From: CAIVAT01 sp037133475
GTDB taxonomy: Bacteria; Bacteroidota; Bacteroidia; Bacteroidales; FEN-979
Assembly (NCBI GenBank): GCA_037133475.1
Contig: JBAXOB010000001.1
Coordinates: forward strand, 1 to 64,000
Length of the DNA stretch: 64,000 nucleotides
Reading direction: 5' to 3'
Position 1 is the first letter of the stretch. Every line of letters begins with the position of its first letter. Of this stretch, positions 43,056-51,835 are shown in pieces. The notes beneath the pieces were generated by a model that had not been told where the DNA came from, did not search any database, and saw only the letters and a program-made list of their open reading frames with translations. The translations under genes and the position numbers were made by a program.

Positions 43056-44309
43056 ATGGATTCATTCATCACCCAATTATACGCGCTACCGGTATATCAG
43101 TGCCTAGTGCTTGCCATCCTGCTCTTTATGGCAAGGGCTGATTCAGGCGGATCATCCAGGGTCATTTTCGGGTTATTTAACCTGTTGCTTTCCATCTATT
43201 TTGCCTTCAACCTGCTCTACCGGCTCAAGGCCTTCCATGCCATCTCATTCCTATATTACCCAATCCTCCCTGTCATCCTCAGCTTCATCCCCACATTCTA
43301 TCTTTATATCCTTTCAGTCACCCGTCATAACTTCAGGTTCACGGCCAGGCTTGCCAGCCATTTCCTCCCGGCCGCAGTGATCCTCCTGCTGAACACCCCT
43401 TTCCTTTTCCTGCCATCTGCCCAAAAAACCGAGTACCTCTCCTTTTCCTTCGGTTCCCGGCCGGCAGGAGGGTTGATCATCTACCTCTTCACCATTTATG
43501 TTGCGGCCATTTACGTGGTCATCAATATCCAGCTGGTGTTTTACCTTGTCCTGACGATCAGGCAGTACCGGAGGCATCTCAAATTTATCGAAAACCATTA
43601 TTCTTCCACCGAACAAATTGATACCGGGTGGACCAGGTCGGTGATGATATCGTTCCTGGTTTTTTTCATTATCAACAATTTGCTTTATGTGATCGGATTC
43701 AGGCAGCACTATGTGGCCGGGATCCTTTATCCCGTTTCAATGCTGGGTATCACCCTGTATGCCGGTATGCGCGGGCTGAACCAGAAAGAAATTGCCGTCG
43801 GCGCCCCGGCAATAAATGACGGGATGCCGGCTGTGCCCGGCGATGAGGCCGGGTCATTGCCGGTTGACATCCCCCCCGATCCTGGGTTACCGGTAAACCA
43901 GACGATCAAATACCAGGGTTCCACCATGACCGATGACCAGAAAAGGGTGCTGGCCGAAAAGCTGGAAACCCTCATGCAGGACGAGAAGGTCTTCACCCAA
44001 AGCAACCTGACCATCGACCACCTTGCACAACGGCTTGAAACAAACAGTAAGTACATCTCCCAGATCATCAACGAGTTTTACCAGCAGAATTACTACCATT
44101 ACATAAACTCTTACCGGGTAAACGAAGCCAAGATGCTGCTGACCAGCCCGGCAAACGATAAATATTCGATCCTGGGGATATCCATCATGGCCGGCTTTGC
44201 GTCAAAATCAACCTTCAATACTGCCTTCAGGAAATTCACGGGGATAACGCCAAGTGAATTCAGGGACCAGCGTGACCTTAAGATGCAGCCCGGTCAGGAA
44301 AAGAGATGA
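43056..44309 (+). CDS. Membrane-anchored AraC-family transcriptional regulator
   Basis: From the ATG at 43056 the product is 417 aa. Residues 1-235 form about seven membrane helices (VYQCLVLAILLFMARADSGG, IFGLFNLLLSIYFAFNLLYR, MISFLVFFIINNLLYVIGFR). A linker with proline-rich PGDEAGSLPVDIPPDPGLPV leads to a C-terminal AraC DNA-binding domain (LTIDHLAQRLETNSKYISQI, then SILGISIMAGFASKSTFNTA, FRKFTGITPSEFRDQ). This 7TM-AraC design is common in Bacteroidetes and is thought to sense envelope or extracellular signals. It belongs to the same class as the protein encoded on the minus strand at 44876. Target genes are unknown; the adjacent T9SS gene is a candidate. Confidence 0.87.
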   Translation: MDSFITQLYALPVYQCLVLAILLFMARADSGGSSRVIFGLFNLLLSIYFAFNLLYRLKAFHAISFLYYPILPVILSFIPTFYLYILSVTRHNFRFTARLASHFLPAAVILLLNTPFLFLPSAQKTEYLSFSFGSRPAGGLIIYLFTIYVAAIYVVINIQLVFYLVLTIRQYRRHLKFIENHYSSTEQIDTGWTRSVMISFLVFFIINNLLYVIGFRQHYVAGILYPVSMLGITLYAGMRGLNQKEIAVGAPAINDGMPAVPGDEAGSLPVDIPPDPGLPVNQTIKYQGSTMTDDQKRVLAEKLETLMQDEKVFTQSNLTIDHLAQRLETNSKYISQIINEFYQQNYYHYINSYRVNEAKMLLTSPANDKYSILGISIMAGFASKSTFNTAFRKFTGITPSEFRDQRDLKMQPGQEKR

Positions 44310-44452
44310 TCTTTCCGACCTTTCGTCCTTAATAAAACACTGATCGTAAAGGAGAGTAAATACGGATCTGACAAACACCCTGCTGACAATCAGAATAGGG
44401 TGTTTCGAAATTCAATCAATTAATATAAATCTTTCATTTTCTGCTTACTATC

Positions 44453-44481
44453 TCAAACGACCCAAAAAAGGGCCCGTTTGA
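44453..44481 (+). terminator. Hairpin TCAAACG-CCC / GGG-CGTTTGA downstream of the AraC gene
   Basis: Outer arms TCAAACG and CGTTTGA and inner CCC/GGG enclose an A6 loop about 145 bp after the AraC stop. There is no long T-run. The surrounding 44310-44644 is A/T-rich and shows no gene. Confidence 0.4.
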
Positions 44482-44644
44482 TTTATGTTCAAAAGAGTAC
44501 TGCAGAGCCTGGCTTTTTGAAAAAGGAAACCTTTTTACACTGCCATGGTGAATCCAATTAAAAACGACATACATTTCCATTCTGAATTGTCACAGCCGCC
44601 ATTTTGGTCATCCCTCCCTCTATGCCTCTAATACTGGTGCGTTT

Positions 44645-44857
44645 ATGAATAAAATACCATTAATGACACTAATTCCTGTCATGAAAACAAGAACCGGATC
44701 CCTTCTCAGGTCATGGGTCATCATGCCTTTATTATTTTTGTTAAACACCAACTCCCTGAAGCGTGACAGCAACACTGCTCCGGTTGTAGCGGGTAGAAAT
44801 GTTTATACGATTGCGATAATTTCCGACATCCATCCCACGTATCCGACCTTGTCCTGA
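44645..44857 (+). pseudogene. Possible remnant of an exported metallophosphoesterase N-terminus
   Basis: The 70-codon ORF contains a signal-like segment (SLLRSWVIMPLLFLLNTNSL) and then GRNVYTIAIISDIHPTYPTL before a stop. IAIISDIH is the first metal-binding motif of calcineurin-like phosphoesterases, but no further motif follows in any frame I can read. It is therefore most likely a truncated gene copy or a small decayed fragment. It is unrelated in its leader to the intact phosphoesterase at 48919. A chance match is possible. Confidence 0.35.
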
Positions 44858-44875
44858 AACCGGGATGGAAACTGT

Positions 44876-46015
44876 TTAGCAGTCTTCTCTGATCTTTTTT
44901 CGCATCGCCGAGAATGTCAGGCCAGTCTGGCTTAATATGGCACGTTTCATGGAGTTGACCGAGCCGAATCCACAATTATTGGCAAGCGCTTCGGCAGTGA
45001 TTTTTCTATCCTGTTTACTCAACAGTTTAAATTCCTCGATGCGGTAACTGTTCACGAAGACGGAAAAATTCTGATTGAACCGTTTATTGATCGTTGAGGA
45101 GATGTAACTCCTGTTGGTGCCGATCGCTTTTGCAACATCCATGATATTCAATTCATTGTCAAGATGAATTTTGTTTAGTTTAAATTCATTTTTTATCCTT
45201 TCCGCAAGATCATTCAGCACGGGTACGGGGAGGTCGGAGTATTCGGTTTGCTTGACTTCTGCCGGGTCATACGCCGGGTTGATGGGTCGCTGGCTCATTC
45301 CGAGCAACCCCAGTGTATATAAAATGACGGAGAATCCCGACCATGCAAAATAGATGTAACGGTCGTCCGACATCACATGGTCCCGGCCCATCGTGGTGAT
45401 AACCAGCGAAACAAGGCTTATCCCCAGGATGGAAAAATTCAGGATGCGTGCTGCCCGGTTTTTTTCATCATGAACATCCGAGAAAAACTCCCCCATCCTC
45501 TTCCCGTGTTTTTGTATCAACCGGTAGTTGGCGATGAGGGCAAGCATTAAAAGAACAGGAAAAACGACCCGGATAACCGTCCGGCTTAATTCAAGATAAT
45601 AAACATGCCCTGAGACAGGGATCCCGGGGCCTTTAAAAAGCCAGGCCAGGTAATCATCATGGGGCGTCATCATGACAGCAATAAAATAATTCAACCCGAC
45701 AAAGAAGGGAATGGCCAGGTACTTTATATGTTTCCTGAAAGAAAACCGGTCATCCACTGTGAGCAGCCGGAAGTAAATATGGAACAGGGGAAAAATGAAC
45801 ATGGCTATCCATTGCAAGGGGATGTCAAACCATGGATATATATCCGGATACGCTGCAAAATATAAAAAATGAGCAGTAAAGATAAACGCGGTAAACAGTA
45901 AAAAAATCGCAAGGAATCTACGGGGTGCCGGAAATTTCCTCCTGTCAGCCATCAGTGCCATCGCCCAGAAAAGGCATATGAAAACGGGAGAAATCAAAAA
46001 GAGTACCCTGGCCAT
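44876..46015 (-). CDS. Membrane-anchored AraC-family transcriptional regulator
   Basis: The 379-aa product has about seven N-terminal membrane helices (VLFLISPVFICLFWAMALMA, FLAIFLLFTAFIFTAHFLYF, LAIPFFVGLNYFIAVMMTPH) to residue 235. A linker follows (IKNEFKLNKIHLDNELNIMD), then the AraC domain VAKAIGTNRSYISSTINKRF, KITAEALANNCGFGSVNSMK and AILSQTGLTFSAMRKKIRED. It is transcribed divergently from the large unknown lipoprotein gene at 46221, which is a plausible target. A TATCTTTG box at 46086-46093 on the minus strand fits its promoter, with a leader of about 65 bases. Confidence 0.86.
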   Translation of the reverse strand: MARVLFLISPVFICLFWAMALMADRRKFPAPRRFLAIFLLFTAFIFTAHFLYFAAYPDIYPWFDIPLQWIAMFIFPLFHIYFRLLTVDDRFSFRKHIKYLAIPFFVGLNYFIAVMMTPHDDYLAWLFKGPGIPVSGHVYYLELSRTVIRVVFPVLLMLALIANYRLIQKHGKRMGEFFSDVHDEKNRAARILNFSILGISLVSLVITTMGRDHVMSDDRYIYFAWSGFSVILYTLGLLGMSQRPINPAYDPAEVKQTEYSDLPVPVLNDLAERIKNEFKLNKIHLDNELNIMDVAKAIGTNRSYISSTINKRFNQNFSVFVNSYRIEEFKLLSKQDRKITAEALANNCGFGSVNSMKRAILSQTGLTFSAMRKKIREDC

Positions 46016-46220
46016 TAAAAAAATGTTATGGTTCCTTATTAGTAAATTATTTTACACAACCCTTGATTTTCCTGTGAGATTTGTGCAAAGATATGATTCC
46101 ATTCAGTCTTTTTTACGTTATGGGTGCTTTATTTTACCTTTTATGCGGCCGCATCGGATCATGTGAAATACATTTGATGGCAGTTAACGGAAAAAATCCG
46201 AATTCTAAAAACCCCTCTTT
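46016..46220. promoter_or_regulatory. Divergent promoters between AraC and the large lipoprotein gene
   Basis: The minus-strand TATCTTTG (complement of 46086-46093) and plus-strand TACATTTG (46169-46176) both match TAnnTTTG. The plus box lies about 45 bp before the ATG at 46221. Neither has a strong -33 TTTG, which fits activator control. Confidence 0.45.
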
Positions 46221-48458
46221 ATGAAAACCCGACGATTGCTGAAAAAACTCATCCCGGCCGCCATCCTGACGATGCTGATCCTGGTTCTTTCCATTGCCTG
46301 CAGAAAGACTAATGATGCAACCAACAGTACACCCGCGCCAACGCCCACCCCCGCGTCCGCGAACGCTGTAGTATTTACTAACAGGCCGATCCATATCATG
46401 TCGAACTTCGAGACCATGAGCCAGCAGGAGTTCCCCGGGCATGTCATCAACGGGATCGGAGGACTTAAAAGCAGTACCCCGGGGGTGACGGCCGGTCCGA
46501 TGAAAGAGGTGGGTAAACTGATCTGGGACATTGCCAAGAATTCTGTCAAGGTGTCTCCCTACGATACGATCAACTCGATGTTGCTCACGTTGATTGGGCA
46601 AACTACGATCCTGACGAATATGATCACAGCCATGGGAAACAATCTGACCCTTCTCGCCACCGATGTCGACAAGCTGACATCCTGTCTTTCGACCGGTAAG
46701 CTCAACGACTATATTTCGTTGATTCAATCAGACATGGGGAATTCTGACCAAACGGAGTTCATGTTTTACGCAAAAACGGCAAGCGATTACAAACAAAATC
46801 CCCAGGATCCGATCAACATTGCCCGTATGGATTTCGCGAAGAGCAAGGTCCGTACTTACGCAGAAAACGTCTATACGGATAATGCCCCCACCTCCATGGG
46901 GAAAATTATCGGTCTGATGAAAAGTGAACTGTGCCCGACGATTCCAGGAAACAACGCACTGAGGGCCTACGCCAAGACACTGATCAACGCCTGCAAGGGA
47001 AAGATCCATGATTCCACAGACGCCATGAATGCTTACATCATGCTTGAAAGTTACTTCCTGACGGTGGTAAACTACCAGTTCCAGGCCGCCACGATAAAGG
47101 TCAATGCCGCCTATATGTACGATTCGCTGCACACGCTTGGTTTGGACACCATCTTCTGGAACCGGACCGTCGTTCCTTCTATCACTCCTGAGATCAGCAC
47201 CTTTTTGTCGACGGTTGACTACCTGGCTGCCAACCTGAACGAATACCGCAACGAGGACCATTTTGTCCGCGATATGCCCTATGCAACAGCGGGGCTGGCT
47301 CCCGACGACTTTTTTTACAACCCGCTTGCCCGCGCGCAGTTTGTGGCCAACCTGCTGACAAATGGGCTGGTGAGACACTCCCCGGTCATGGGGGGCCATA
47401 TCACAGTGCCAAGCCGCTACGGACCCGACGGCACCGCTCCCGCCGCCAACCTCACCGTCACAATAGGGTCTAAAACCCTGAGTGCGAATTCAACCATGAT
47501 GCCAAGCCTGATCCCATACACCTGGTGGACATCGGATAAGGTATGCTCACACGACAATATCTGGAATGTATACAGGTTTAACAGCCCCGACACCACCTGG
47601 GCAACGGGGAAACAGACCATCACCGTGACCGATAACGGCAACCTTAGTCCGTGGACACATTATGTTCCCATTACCGGGAGTGTGACCCCGCTGTACTACA
47701 ATCCCAAAAACCCGGAGCAATACTCCACAACAAAGACAGACCTGTGCACCTTTCAATTCGGATATTTCGCAGCCGCCTGGCCATGGGGCTATATGGCTCT
47801 CACAAACGATCCCATCAGCAACGGCTGGCAGAGCACGGGCAAACTGGATTGCTTTGATTTCAGCACATTTAACAGTCATATAACCTATATCGTCAATGGC
47901 ACTACGGCGCGTCCCCCGCTTGCTGCCACCACCAGCAGCAACTATAAACTGTATTACCAGACGTCAGGCATCGCCTACACCTATCCATACAACACCCCTG
48001 GATTGATGAAGTTTTCGGGGACTTCCAGCTATACCGAGAATTACTACATCGTGGTCGACAATTTATACAACAAGGTAAAAACTTCCCAGGAAACCGGCAT
48101 CGGCTGGTCGCTGCACGCATGGGCCTGGTATAAGGCCTATTATGGGATGCAGGGAAACGGAGGGGTCGATATGACGGTGAACATCGGTACCACCATTCCG
48201 GAAGGAATTGACTGGTCGGTTTTTGTGGACTATGTTGGCGGCGATGTGGTAAGAAGAAACTTTAACAACGCGACAGGAGTATGGAACAGCGGGTTCGGGT
48301 TTAAGGATCTTCCGACCGACAAGGCTTACACCTACTATCCCGGGGTGCAGTATTATTACCAGACTGCCAACCTGATGCCCGGCAAGGTTCCGGCCAGCAT
48401 CTCCCTTCAGACTGGTTACCAGTTCGTATTCCAGGGGTTTAATGATGTGCCGGATTAA
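46221..48458 (+). CDS. Large lipoprotein of unknown function
   Basis: The 745-aa product has a lipoprotein signal (ILTMLILVLSIACRK, lipobox SIAC). A low-complexity linker of Thr/Pro/Ala follows (TNSTPAPTPTPASANA). Residues 70-320 look mainly helical (KEVGKLIWDIAKNSVKVSPY, ILTNMITAMGNNLTLLATDV, ALRAYAKTLINACKGKIHDS). Residues 330-745 look mainly beta and aromatic-rich (GYFAAAWPWGYMALTNDPIS, GWSLHAWAWYKAYYGMQGNG). The helical-then-beta layout is reminiscent of pore-forming or toxin-like proteins, but I see no defining motif and claim no function. It sits between a divergent AraC regulator and a metallophosphoesterase lipoprotein. Confidence 0.65.
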   Translation: MKTRRLLKKLIPAAILTMLILVLSIACRKTNDATNSTPAPTPTPASANAVVFTNRPIHIMSNFETMSQQEFPGHVINGIGGLKSSTPGVTAGPMKEVGKLIWDIAKNSVKVSPYDTINSMLLTLIGQTTILTNMITAMGNNLTLLATDVDKLTSCLSTGKLNDYISLIQSDMGNSDQTEFMFYAKTASDYKQNPQDPINIARMDFAKSKVRTYAENVYTDNAPTSMGKIIGLMKSELCPTIPGNNALRAYAKTLINACKGKIHDSTDAMNAYIMLESYFLTVVNYQFQAATIKVNAAYMYDSLHTLGLDTIFWNRTVVPSITPEISTFLSTVDYLAANLNEYRNEDHFVRDMPYATAGLAPDDFFYNPLARAQFVANLLTNGLVRHSPVMGGHITVPSRYGPDGTAPAANLTVTIGSKTLSANSTMMPSLIPYTWWTSDKVCSHDNIWNVYRFNSPDTTWATGKQTITVTDNGNLSPWTHYVPITGSVTPLYYNPKNPEQYSTTKTDLCTFQFGYFAAAWPWGYMALTNDPISNGWQSTGKLDCFDFSTFNSHITYIVNGTTARPPLAATTSSNYKLYYQTSGIAYTYPYNTPGLMKFSGTSSYTENYYIVVDNLYNKVKTSQETGIGWSLHAWAWYKAYYGMQGNGGVDMTVNIGTTIPEGIDWSVFVDYVGGDVVRRNFNNATGVWNSGFGFKDLPTDKAYTYYPGVQYYYQTANLMPGKVPASISLQTGYQFVFQGFNDVPD

Positions 48459-48610
48459 TTATACATGTAGAAATAACAAGCAAACCGACCGGCCTTGGCC
48501 GGAATCCCCAGACTAAACAAGGGAAAAACAGTGCATCTGGATTAGTGCCATTGAAAAGCCAGCACGATAAGAGGTAATACTGAACAAGTGATACGAAAGG
48601 GAAAGAAGAA

Positions 48611-48645
48611 GGTCAGATTTCATGAATATTTCATGAAGTCTGGCC
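48611..48645. terminator. Strong 16-bp hairpin after the large lipoprotein gene
   Basis: GGTCAGATTTCATGAA (48611-48626) and TTCATGAAGTCTGGCC (48630-48645) pair at 14 of 16 positions with a 3-base loop. A smaller palindrome CCGGCC-TT-GGCCGG lies near 48491-48504. The rest of 48459-48918 holds no gene that I can support. Confidence 0.5.
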
Positions 48646-48918
48646 CTTCATCCATCCCGACACTGGATATGCAATCTGAGTTTTCTGTGTTTTCATAGAA
48701 TTAATGACGGGTTTCTTTAACTGATCTGTAAAAACAAACCTGCCTGCAATACAAACAGTTCAATTATCTTCCTGCCACCTTAACAAACTTTCCGGATTCC
48801 GGTAAATATTTATCTTACGTTGTGGCTATTGCTGCAACTGGTTTTAAGAAGGATGACCGCGGGATCTACCCGCAGCTCTGCATAGCACTAGTTTTACCTA
48901 TAATTAACCCCAGGAATC

Positions 48919-50604
48919 ATGAATACTCAAATCAAGTCCTTGTCGCACCTGCTGATTGGACTGTCAGTCGGACTGCTTTTTATTACCGCATGCAGGAAGG
49001 ATGACGGCACATCCGACCCTGGACCAACAGCAGGGATCACCACGCTTGACAGGACCATTGTCCCGAACATCATTTCTGTTTATCCTCCCCGGATTTATCC
49101 CTGTGAAATAGAAAAATTCCTGATCTATGGCTATGGAGGCTGGCAATATGGCCCGGGAATCGGATACCAGAAACGGCTGGACCTCATGCCCGCCGGGTAT
49201 TCGGGAACATCGGTCACAAAAGCGGCAACCCTGCTGCGGTTTTTTACCATGTCAGACATCCATGTGTGCGATGAGGAGACGCCTGCCCAGTGTGTCTTCC
49301 TGGGATACCATGGCGGCAATGTCGGAGCCTATTCGCCCTCCATGCTGCTGACGACACAGAGCCTTGAGGCTGTCGTCAGGACCATCAACGTTCTGCACAA
49401 ACAAAACAAGTTTGATTTCGGCATTTCGCTGGGTGATGATTGCGACAACACCCAGTACAATGAACTGCGGTGGTTTATCGATATCCTTGACGGACTGCCC
49501 ATCAACCCGGATTCAGGCACCAAGGACGATCCCATCGCCGGGCCGGGGAATGATTACCAGGACCCGTTCCAGGCAGAAGGGCTCGACAAGTCGATCCCAT
49601 GGTACCAGGCCCTCGGGAACCATGATCATTTCTGGAAAGGCTCGTATACCGTGACCGATGCATACCGGCCTAATTTCACCGGAACAGAGATCATCAAACT
49701 TAACAATCCGTTGAACGGGCTGAACGGCACGGAATATTACGCCGGGTCCATTGACGGGCGGACACGCTATGGTGATATCATCGGGGCCGGCGCCGTCACG
49801 GCCTTCCCTGCTCCTCCCCGGGTGATCGCTGCCGACCCGGGCCGCCGTTCATTAAAGCGGGGAGAGTGGATCGGCGAATTCTTCAACACTACTTCAAATC
49901 CACGGGGACATGGCTTCAGCCAGGACAATAAGATCACCGGCTTCGCCTGCTATTCTTTTGAGCCGAAGGCGGACCTGCCTCTCAAGGTCATCGTGCTCGA
50001 CGACACCGAGCAGGACACGAATCCCGACACCCTTGTATATGCGCAAAGCTCCCTTGACCAGGCCCGGTTTGACTGGCTTATCCAGGAACTAAAAAGCGGC
50101 CAGTCCGCAGACAAACTCATGATCATAGCAGCGCATATCCCCGTTGGCGTCGGGGGTAACCTGTGGAACACCGCCGCGCCGATAACCGAACAGCAGCTGC
50201 TCGACACGCTTCACCATTACCCGAATCTCATCCTTTGGATGTCAGGTCATCGTCACATCAACGCGGTCACAGTACAGCCATCTCCCAACCCGGCCCGCCC
50301 TGAACTCGGTTTCTGGGAGGTTGAAACCTCGTCGATAAAGGACTTTCCACAGGAGTTCCGTACCTATGACATAGCGCGCAACAGCGACAATTCGGTTTCC
50401 ATTTTCGCCACCAATGTCGATGCCATTGAAACTCCCGGCTCCCTGTCAGCCCTGGCGCGTACCTATGCAATTGCCTCCTACCAGATAAACAACGGGCAGA
50501 TGCCTTACTTCCCGTCGGGTGCCTACAATGCAGAACTGGTAAAGCCGTTGAGTTCTACAATGAAGGCGAAATTAGGCAACACGGGAACAGCGATAAGAAA
50601 GTAA
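48919..50604 (+). CDS. Metallophosphoesterase lipoprotein (TIGR03768-like)
   Basis: The 561-aa product has a lipoprotein signal (LLIGLSVGLLFITACRKDDG, lipobox ITAC). The calcineurin-like core has FFTMSDIHVCDEETPAQCVF, FGISLGDDCDNTQYNELRWF, YQALGNHDHFWKG and later MIIAAHIPVGVGG and LWMSGHRHINAV, i.e. all five metal-binding blocks. The LDRTIVPN start and the long insert between motifs resemble the TIGR03768 group, whose substrate is not known. It is predicted to be periplasmic or surface-exposed and is the last chromosomal gene before the integrated element. Confidence 0.88.
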   Translation: MNTQIKSLSHLLIGLSVGLLFITACRKDDGTSDPGPTAGITTLDRTIVPNIISVYPPRIYPCEIEKFLIYGYGGWQYGPGIGYQKRLDLMPAGYSGTSVTKAATLLRFFTMSDIHVCDEETPAQCVFLGYHGGNVGAYSPSMLLTTQSLEAVVRTINVLHKQNKFDFGISLGDDCDNTQYNELRWFIDILDGLPINPDSGTKDDPIAGPGNDYQDPFQAEGLDKSIPWYQALGNHDHFWKGSYTVTDAYRPNFTGTEIIKLNNPLNGLNGTEYYAGSIDGRTRYGDIIGAGAVTAFPAPPRVIAADPGRRSLKRGEWIGEFFNTTSNPRGHGFSQDNKITGFACYSFEPKADLPLKVIVLDDTEQDTNPDTLVYAQSSLDQARFDWLIQELKSGQSADKLMIIAAHIPVGVGGNLWNTAAPITEQQLLDTLHHYPNLILWMSGHRHINAVTVQPSPNPARPELGFWEVETSSIKDFPQEFRTYDIARNSDNSVSIFATNVDAIETPGSLSALARTYAIASYQINNGQMPYFPSGAYNAELVKPLSSTMKAKLGNTGTAIRK

Positions 50605-50808
50605 CTGTTTCAAACGAAGGTACCGGGAAAAATGAAATACAGAACTTCCCGGTGACAGTGCCGTAATGGTCAGGAAGTCCATGACAAGCCTGGAATTCAC
50701 CTCATCATGATGAACAACCCGTCGTGGTCAATGGCATTGATGGTTGTAAAGCAAAGGATCAGGCCCGAATGCCGGTGCAACTTGCCAATAACTGCCCAAC
50801 CTGAAAAT

Positions 50809-50846
50809 AAAAAACCCCGAACGTATTAAAGTTCAGGGTTTTTTGT
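50809..50846 (+). terminator. Rho-independent terminator just left of the attachment repeat
   Basis: AAAACCCCGAAC and GTTCAGGGTTTT form a stem with one bulge around TATTAAA and are followed by a T-rich tract. It ends 4 bp before the direct repeat at 50850. In the original chromosome it would have separated the phosphoesterase from the convergent tRNA-Phe gene. The remaining 50605-50808 holds no gene. Confidence 0.65.
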
Positions 50847-50849
50847 TGA

Positions 50850-50873
50850 TTTTTCTGTGGCATCGACTGGAAT
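50850..50873. repeat. Attachment-site direct repeat, left copy (attL)
   Basis: These 24 bases (starting TTTTTCTGTGGC, ending GACTGGAAT) recur exactly at 61623-61646. The match includes the 3' end of tRNA-Phe but the rest of the tRNA is absent here, as expected for the outer att copy of an element inserted at the 3' end of the tRNA gene. Confidence 0.8.
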
Positions 50874-50882
50874 AATCCGCAT

Positions 50883-50995
50883 ACTATTCAGAACTATTCA
50901 GTTGAAACAGTGATTCTGTTATCATGTTGGTCCAGTTGTGATTAATCATTTTCTGATTAAAGTGAAACCCACACGGAACTACTCAAAACTACTTA
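50883..50995. repeat. Paired short repeats resembling integrase arm-type sites
   Basis: ACTATTCA occurs at 50883 and 50893, and ACTACTCA/ACTACTTA at 50978 and 50988, each pair offset by exactly 10 bp. They start 10 bp inside the left att repeat. A further pair of TGCCCAA motifs lies at 51002 and 51014, with one more copy at 61514 near the right end. Such helically phased repeats next to att resemble arm-binding sites of tyrosine recombinases. This is a positional inference. Confidence 0.4.
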
Positions 50996-51416
50996 TTTTG
51001 TTGCCCAAATCCTGCCCAATCCGTTTTTTCTTTAGATTTGCTAAAACCGAAATTACCTCCATTGGAACCCCGCTTCTGGAAAAGTCGGAGTTTTCGACCA
51101 ACCTAAGCCGATTTTTGTGACCACCTTACTTTGTTAACAATTACCAAATTGCGTTGATTATGCTTTTTCGCCGAAGGCTGGTCAAAGCGGGCGTTTTTTC
51201 CAGGTAAATACCATATTTCTTTATGATACATTGCATGGGACTTCGTTGCCAAATCAAGTACTTGTTTAAAACCCGGGTACCGAAGAAAAAAAATCTGTAT
51301 TTTTACCATGTTATTGTTATTAAATTCACAAACAATAGTTACAACATTGGGGGGGGTAATCCCTGTTATGCTTCCCTATGTTGAAAAGTTAGTCTGCTAA
51401 AAGTCAATTGAAAACC

Positions 51417-51659
51417 ATGATTAATCCCCAGGATTTCATCCACCCCGAAGATGAGGCTGCTCGTCGTAATATGGAAGCCATTCCAGGATTTACCACAGGC
51501 GTGAGACCCTTTTTAAAGAAAGGAGGGCAGATTTTCATTGAAGCCAGAGTTGGTGTATTTGGGCAGCAGACCATCCAAAAAATTATTTCCATGCTGTTAT
51601 TCTGGCCGGTAACGGTTACTCAAATTTGGGGAATCCATACAACAATAAAATCTCGATGA
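51417..51659 (+). pseudogene. Remnant resembling the N-terminus of an M48-type peptidase
   Basis: The first 25 residues (MINPQDFIHPEDEAARRNME, then AIPGF) look like the start of Bacteroidetes/Clostridia M48-family metallopeptidases. The reading then drifts into unconvincing sequence (GVFGQQTIQKIISMLLFWPV) and stops, with no HExxH. I interpret it as a decayed gene fragment at the island edge. The surrounding 50874-51416 and 51660-51835 contain no other supportable gene; a minus-strand 68-codon ORF at 51103-51309 lacks coding features. Confidence 0.35.
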
Positions 51660-51835
51660 GAAGGAAATTGAGTTACCAGAGGGAAGCATAAGGCAACTGA
51701 ACCAATTCATCTAAAACAGCATTAATACTGATTCAGTGGGAATTATATAATGTACTAATTGGGGTACTATAAAATTGGAGAATGGTAAGTTTTGTAAGGA
51801 GTGTAAAGGGACATTATAAAAGAAAGGTATAATAT

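Noticed and set aside
50938..51309. Short ORFs (50938-51120 plus, 51103-51309 minus) considered as integrase fragments
   Set aside because: Neither shows tyrosine-recombinase motifs (the R...HxxR...Y set); they are probably non-coding att-region sequence.
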